A DNA stretch of 7,429 nt from DAOTVD01 sp034437075 (lineage in GTDB: Bacteria > Chloroflexota > Anaerolineae > Aggregatilineales > J027): NCBI GenBank assembly GCA_034437075.1, contig DAOTVD010000251.1:1-7429 (forward strand), written 5' to 3'. The notes below the pieces were generated by a model. That model was not told the origin of the DNA. It saw only the letters and a program-made list of their open reading frames with translations, and searched no databases. The translations under genes and the position numbers were made by a program. Positions 5,535-7,429 of this stretch are shown here, piece after piece (the stretch's first letter is position 1; every line of letters begins with the position of its first letter).

Positions 5535-6749
5535 CTAAACCAAACTTCGCAAAAGCGCATCAACTTTTTTCGCGATATCCTGCATATCATGTTCATTTTT
5601 AACATATCGACGCACGTTTTGCCCGAGTTGTTCTCTTTGGGCGATGGGCATCTGCATGAGTGTTTCGATAGCGTCCGCAATTGCAATGCTATCTTCAGCG
5701 GAGACGACAATGCCAGCTTGGGCCGCCCGCACGACGCTATATGGCGACGTCGATGATTCAATCACAGGTCGCCCCATCGCTAGATAATCAAATAATTTAT
5801 TCGCGCTGACCCCCCATTGGTATAATGGACTATCGTGCCAGTTGATAATGAACGCATCTGCATCAGCCATTACCTGATATATGATCGATTTAGGCACGGC
5901 ATCTTCAAATGAGATACAGTGCAAATCGCGCGCCTGGTGTTGTAATTTTCGTTTGTGGCGCCCTTCTCCGATAAACCGCACATGCAATCTATCGGCATAG
6001 CCTCGGCTTTCCAATATTTCAACCGCTCGGATCGTATCACTCAAGGCATTGGCTAACCCATGCGCACCGGCGTAGATTAGTATAAAAGGCCGTTTTGGGT
6101 CTCGGGACTGAGGCGGGGGTGTGTATTCTGGAAGGAGTGAAAAATCAATGCCGTTGGGTATCCAGGTTATTTGCTCTTTATTCACTCCCCGAGAGACAAA
6201 ATAATCATGTGACAAGGGCAACAGGGTGAATATATGGTCTGCACGCCGATACACAAATGACTCAATATATTGAAATAGCAATATAATCGGATGATAAGCG
6301 GAAAGTTGGCCAATTTCGCGCAGGGTCAGCGGCCAAATATCCCGGATTTCAACCACAAAAGGGGTCTGATGGCGGCGCGCATGGCGATACATGGCCCATG
6401 GGACAAACAAATGCACGCTCGACCCCAGAACAACATCCGGCTTAGGCAAATTATCAAAGCCGATACCGCGCCATAATCGCCAACCGAACAACATCATATT
6501 CCAGAAACGTTGCGCCACTGACCTGTATCTCGGTGTCTTTATACACAGGATATAAATTCCGTCTTGAATATAGAAGCCGTAATGTGCCCCTTCTTGCAGA
6601 TACGGCGTATCGGTCATCACAAATTCATCGGATGTGAGAAGACAAACGGTATGCCCCAGCCGGATTAATTCTTGAGCTAGACTAAAATGCCGGGTTGATC
6701 CAACTGAATTGGGTAACCCTACATAGTGGTTTGCTATCCATATGATCAT
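5535..6749 (-). CDS. WbuB/WcaI-like GT4 glycosyltransferase
   Basis: This GT-B glycosyltransferase of 404 residues would be cytoplasmic or loosely membrane-associated. Near its start it has IIWIANHYVGLPNSVGSTRHF, the first strand and loop seen in WbuB/WcaI-type enzymes that extend lipid-linked polysaccharide units. VVEIRDIWPLTLREIGQL (about 132-149), IPNGID (about 197-202) and SANKLFDYLAMGRPVI (about 315-330) match that subgroup. In the last block the usual EX7E is reduced to G and D, as is common in this branch. The ATG at 6747-6749 is preferred because the core fold begins there. An in-frame ATG at 6795-6797 would add 16 residues with no family match, and neither start has a clear ribosome site. 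The gene is first in a minus-strand set, divergent from the priming transferase and 42 bp before the broken GT4. The sugar specificity is unknown. Confidence 0.85.
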   Translation of the reverse strand: MIIWIANHYVGLPNSVGSTRHFSLAQELIRLGHTVCLLTSDEFVMTDTPYLQEGAHYGFYIQDGIYILCIKTPRYRSVAQRFWNMMLFGWRLWRGIGFDNLPKPDVVLGSSVHLFVPWAMYRHARRHQTPFVVEIRDIWPLTLREIGQLSAYHPIILLFQYIESFVYRRADHIFTLLPLSHDYFVSRGVNKEQITWIPNGIDFSLLPEYTPPPQSRDPKRPFILIYAGAHGLANALSDTIRAVEILESRGYADRLHVRFIGEGRHKRKLQHQARDLHCISFEDAVPKSIIYQVMADADAFIINWHDSPLYQWGVSANKLFDYLAMGRPVIESSTSPYSVVRAAQAGIVVSAEDSIAIADAIETLMQMPIAQREQLGQNVRRYVKNEHDMQDIAKKVDALLRSLV

Positions 6750-6821
6750 ACGACTGGTGATTTGCTCGCTAACACGCCCTACCCCGTGTTTTGGCATTCG
6801 GTGATGTTTGCGTTTGGTGGC

Positions 6822-6849
6822 ATAATACGACGGATTACGCTGACGTAAA
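6822..6849 (-). promoter_or_regulatory. Candidate sigma70-like promoter for the minus-strand glycosyltransferase genes
   Basis: On the minus strand, TTTACG (6849-6844) as a -35 is followed after 16 bases by TATTAT (6827-6822) as a -10. The -10 matches 5 of 6 consensus bases and the -35 matches 4 of 6. It lies in the divergent intergenic region and would give a leader of about 65 bases to the ATG at 6749. If the upstream ATG at 6797 is the true start, the leader would be short but possible. No convincing + strand promoter was seen for the opposite gene. Confidence 0.3.
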
Positions 6850-6932
6850 AATCATGCTTCAGATTGTAGCATGTATCTTGATTTGCCAGATTTTATCAGT
6901 GATGCTCGCCCATTTTGGTAAAGATAAGCCTT

Positions 6933-7429
6933 ATGCGGTATCGTATCATCAAACGCTTTATGGATATTCTTTTCAGCGCGTTGGGGTTAGTGATGCTATC
7001 ACCTGTTTTGCTAGGGCTTGCTATCCTGATTCGCCTTCGCCTCGGTAGCCCGGTTTTGTTCACACAGCAACGCCCTGGCTTAAATGGTCGTCCGTTTATC
7101 ATGTACAAATTCCGCACCATGACAGATGCGCGCGACCGCCATGGCGACTTACTCCCCGATGCCGAACGCCTCACTAACTTAGGGCGGTTCTTGCGTGCTT
7201 CCAGCCTGGACGAACTCCCCGAATTGTTGAATGTGCTCAAGGGTGATATGAGCTTGGTCGGGCCGCGCCCATTGCTGATGCGCTATCTCGACCGCTATAC
7301 CCAAGAGCAAGCCCGGCGTCACGAAGTCCGGCCCGGCATCACGGGCTGGGCGCAGATCAACGGGCGCAATGCAATTAGTTGGGAAGACAAATTCGCGTAT
7401 GATGTATGGTATGTAGACCATGCGTCGCT
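6933..7429 (+). CDS. PglC-type phosphoglycosyl transferase (priming sugar transferase), 3' truncated by window edge
   Basis: This enzyme would transfer a sugar-1-phosphate from a UDP-sugar to undecaprenyl phosphate, the first membrane step of glycan assembly. The frame is open to the last base, giving 165 complete codons; no stop is seen. Residues about 10-35 form the single re-entrant hydrophobic helix with a Ser-Pro pair (S23-P24) that breaks it. YKFRTM (58-63), the catalytic Asp-Glu pair in SLDELPELLNVLKGDMSLVGPRP (D93-E94) and RPGITGWAQINGRN (133-146) are hallmarks of the bacterial sugar transferase family. The start MRYRIIKRFMDI and the absence of a preceding multi-helix domain mark it as the small PglC/EpsL-like form rather than the long WbaP/WcaJ form. 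The ATG at 6933 is chosen because this is where family members begin; an in-frame TGA at 6900-6902 limits any extension. It is divergent from the minus-strand glycosyltransferases. Confidence 0.92.
   Translation, partial: MRYRIIKRFMDILFSALGLVMLSPVLLGLAILIRLRLGSPVLFTQQRPGLNGRPFIMYKFRTMTDARDRHGDLLPDAERLTNLGRFLRASSLDELPELLNVLKGDMSLVGPRPLLMRYLDRYTQEQARRHEVRPGITGWAQINGRNAISWEDKFAYDVWYVDHAS

Noticed and set aside
5481..5761. 80-91 residue frames on both strands at the 3' end of the WbuB-like gene
   Set aside because: They are out-of-frame shadows of the glycosyltransferase C-terminus, without motifs.
6791..7240. Small + and minus frames over the start of the priming transferase
   Set aside because: Both overlap the strongly recognisable PglC-like frame beginning at 6933 and have no motifs of their own.

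Overview
This window is part of a surface or exopolysaccharide biosynthesis locus from a bacterium using the standard code, scarred by insertion sequences. The host is not identifiable with certainty. The GT87-type membrane protein, the style of the glycosyltransferases and the IS66/IS3 content would fit Chloroflexota (an Anaerolineae-like lineage), but this is a weak inference. TGA, TAA and TAG are all used as stops.

Layout, left to right. (1) Positions 1-366 hold the C-terminal end of an IS66-family transposase, cut by the window edge. (2) Positions 397-1479 hold a visibly AT-richer GT4-type glycosyltransferase on the + strand. It starts 30 bp after the IS66 stop and ends 28 bp before the next IS. 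(3) Positions 1508-2760 hold a complete IS3-family element with 32-bp imperfect terminal inverted repeats, orfA and orfB with an intact DDE triad, an A7 slippery run and a subterminal palindrome. (4) Positions 2777-2806 hold a hairpin plus T-run, a candidate terminator for the minus-strand genes. (5) On the minus strand, read from right to left, are a WbuB/WcaI-like GT4 glycosyltransferase (6749-5535), a second GT4 glycosyltransferase interrupted by one in-frame TGA (5492-4290), and a multi-spanning GT87/DUF2029-type membrane glycosyltransferase (4056-2821). The 233-bp gap between the last two carries a pair of 22/23-bp direct repeats. (6) Positions 6750-6932 are a divergent intergenic region. 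(7) From 6933 to the window end is the start of a small PglC-type phosphoglycosyl transferase on the + strand, which would prime glycan synthesis on undecaprenyl phosphate.

The genes fit one pathway. The PglC-like enzyme would load the first sugar phosphate onto the lipid carrier, and the cytoplasmic GT4 enzymes would extend the chain. The GT87-like protein would add a sugar from a polyprenyl-phosphate donor at the outer face of the membrane. One GT4 step is probably lost or being lost through the nonsense codon, and the 397-1479 gene appears to have been isolated by IS activity. I found no CRISPR array, tRNA, rRNA, defence system or clearly new system. The most informative oddities are the single-codon gene break, the IS-bracketed glycosyltransferase and the intergenic repeat pair.
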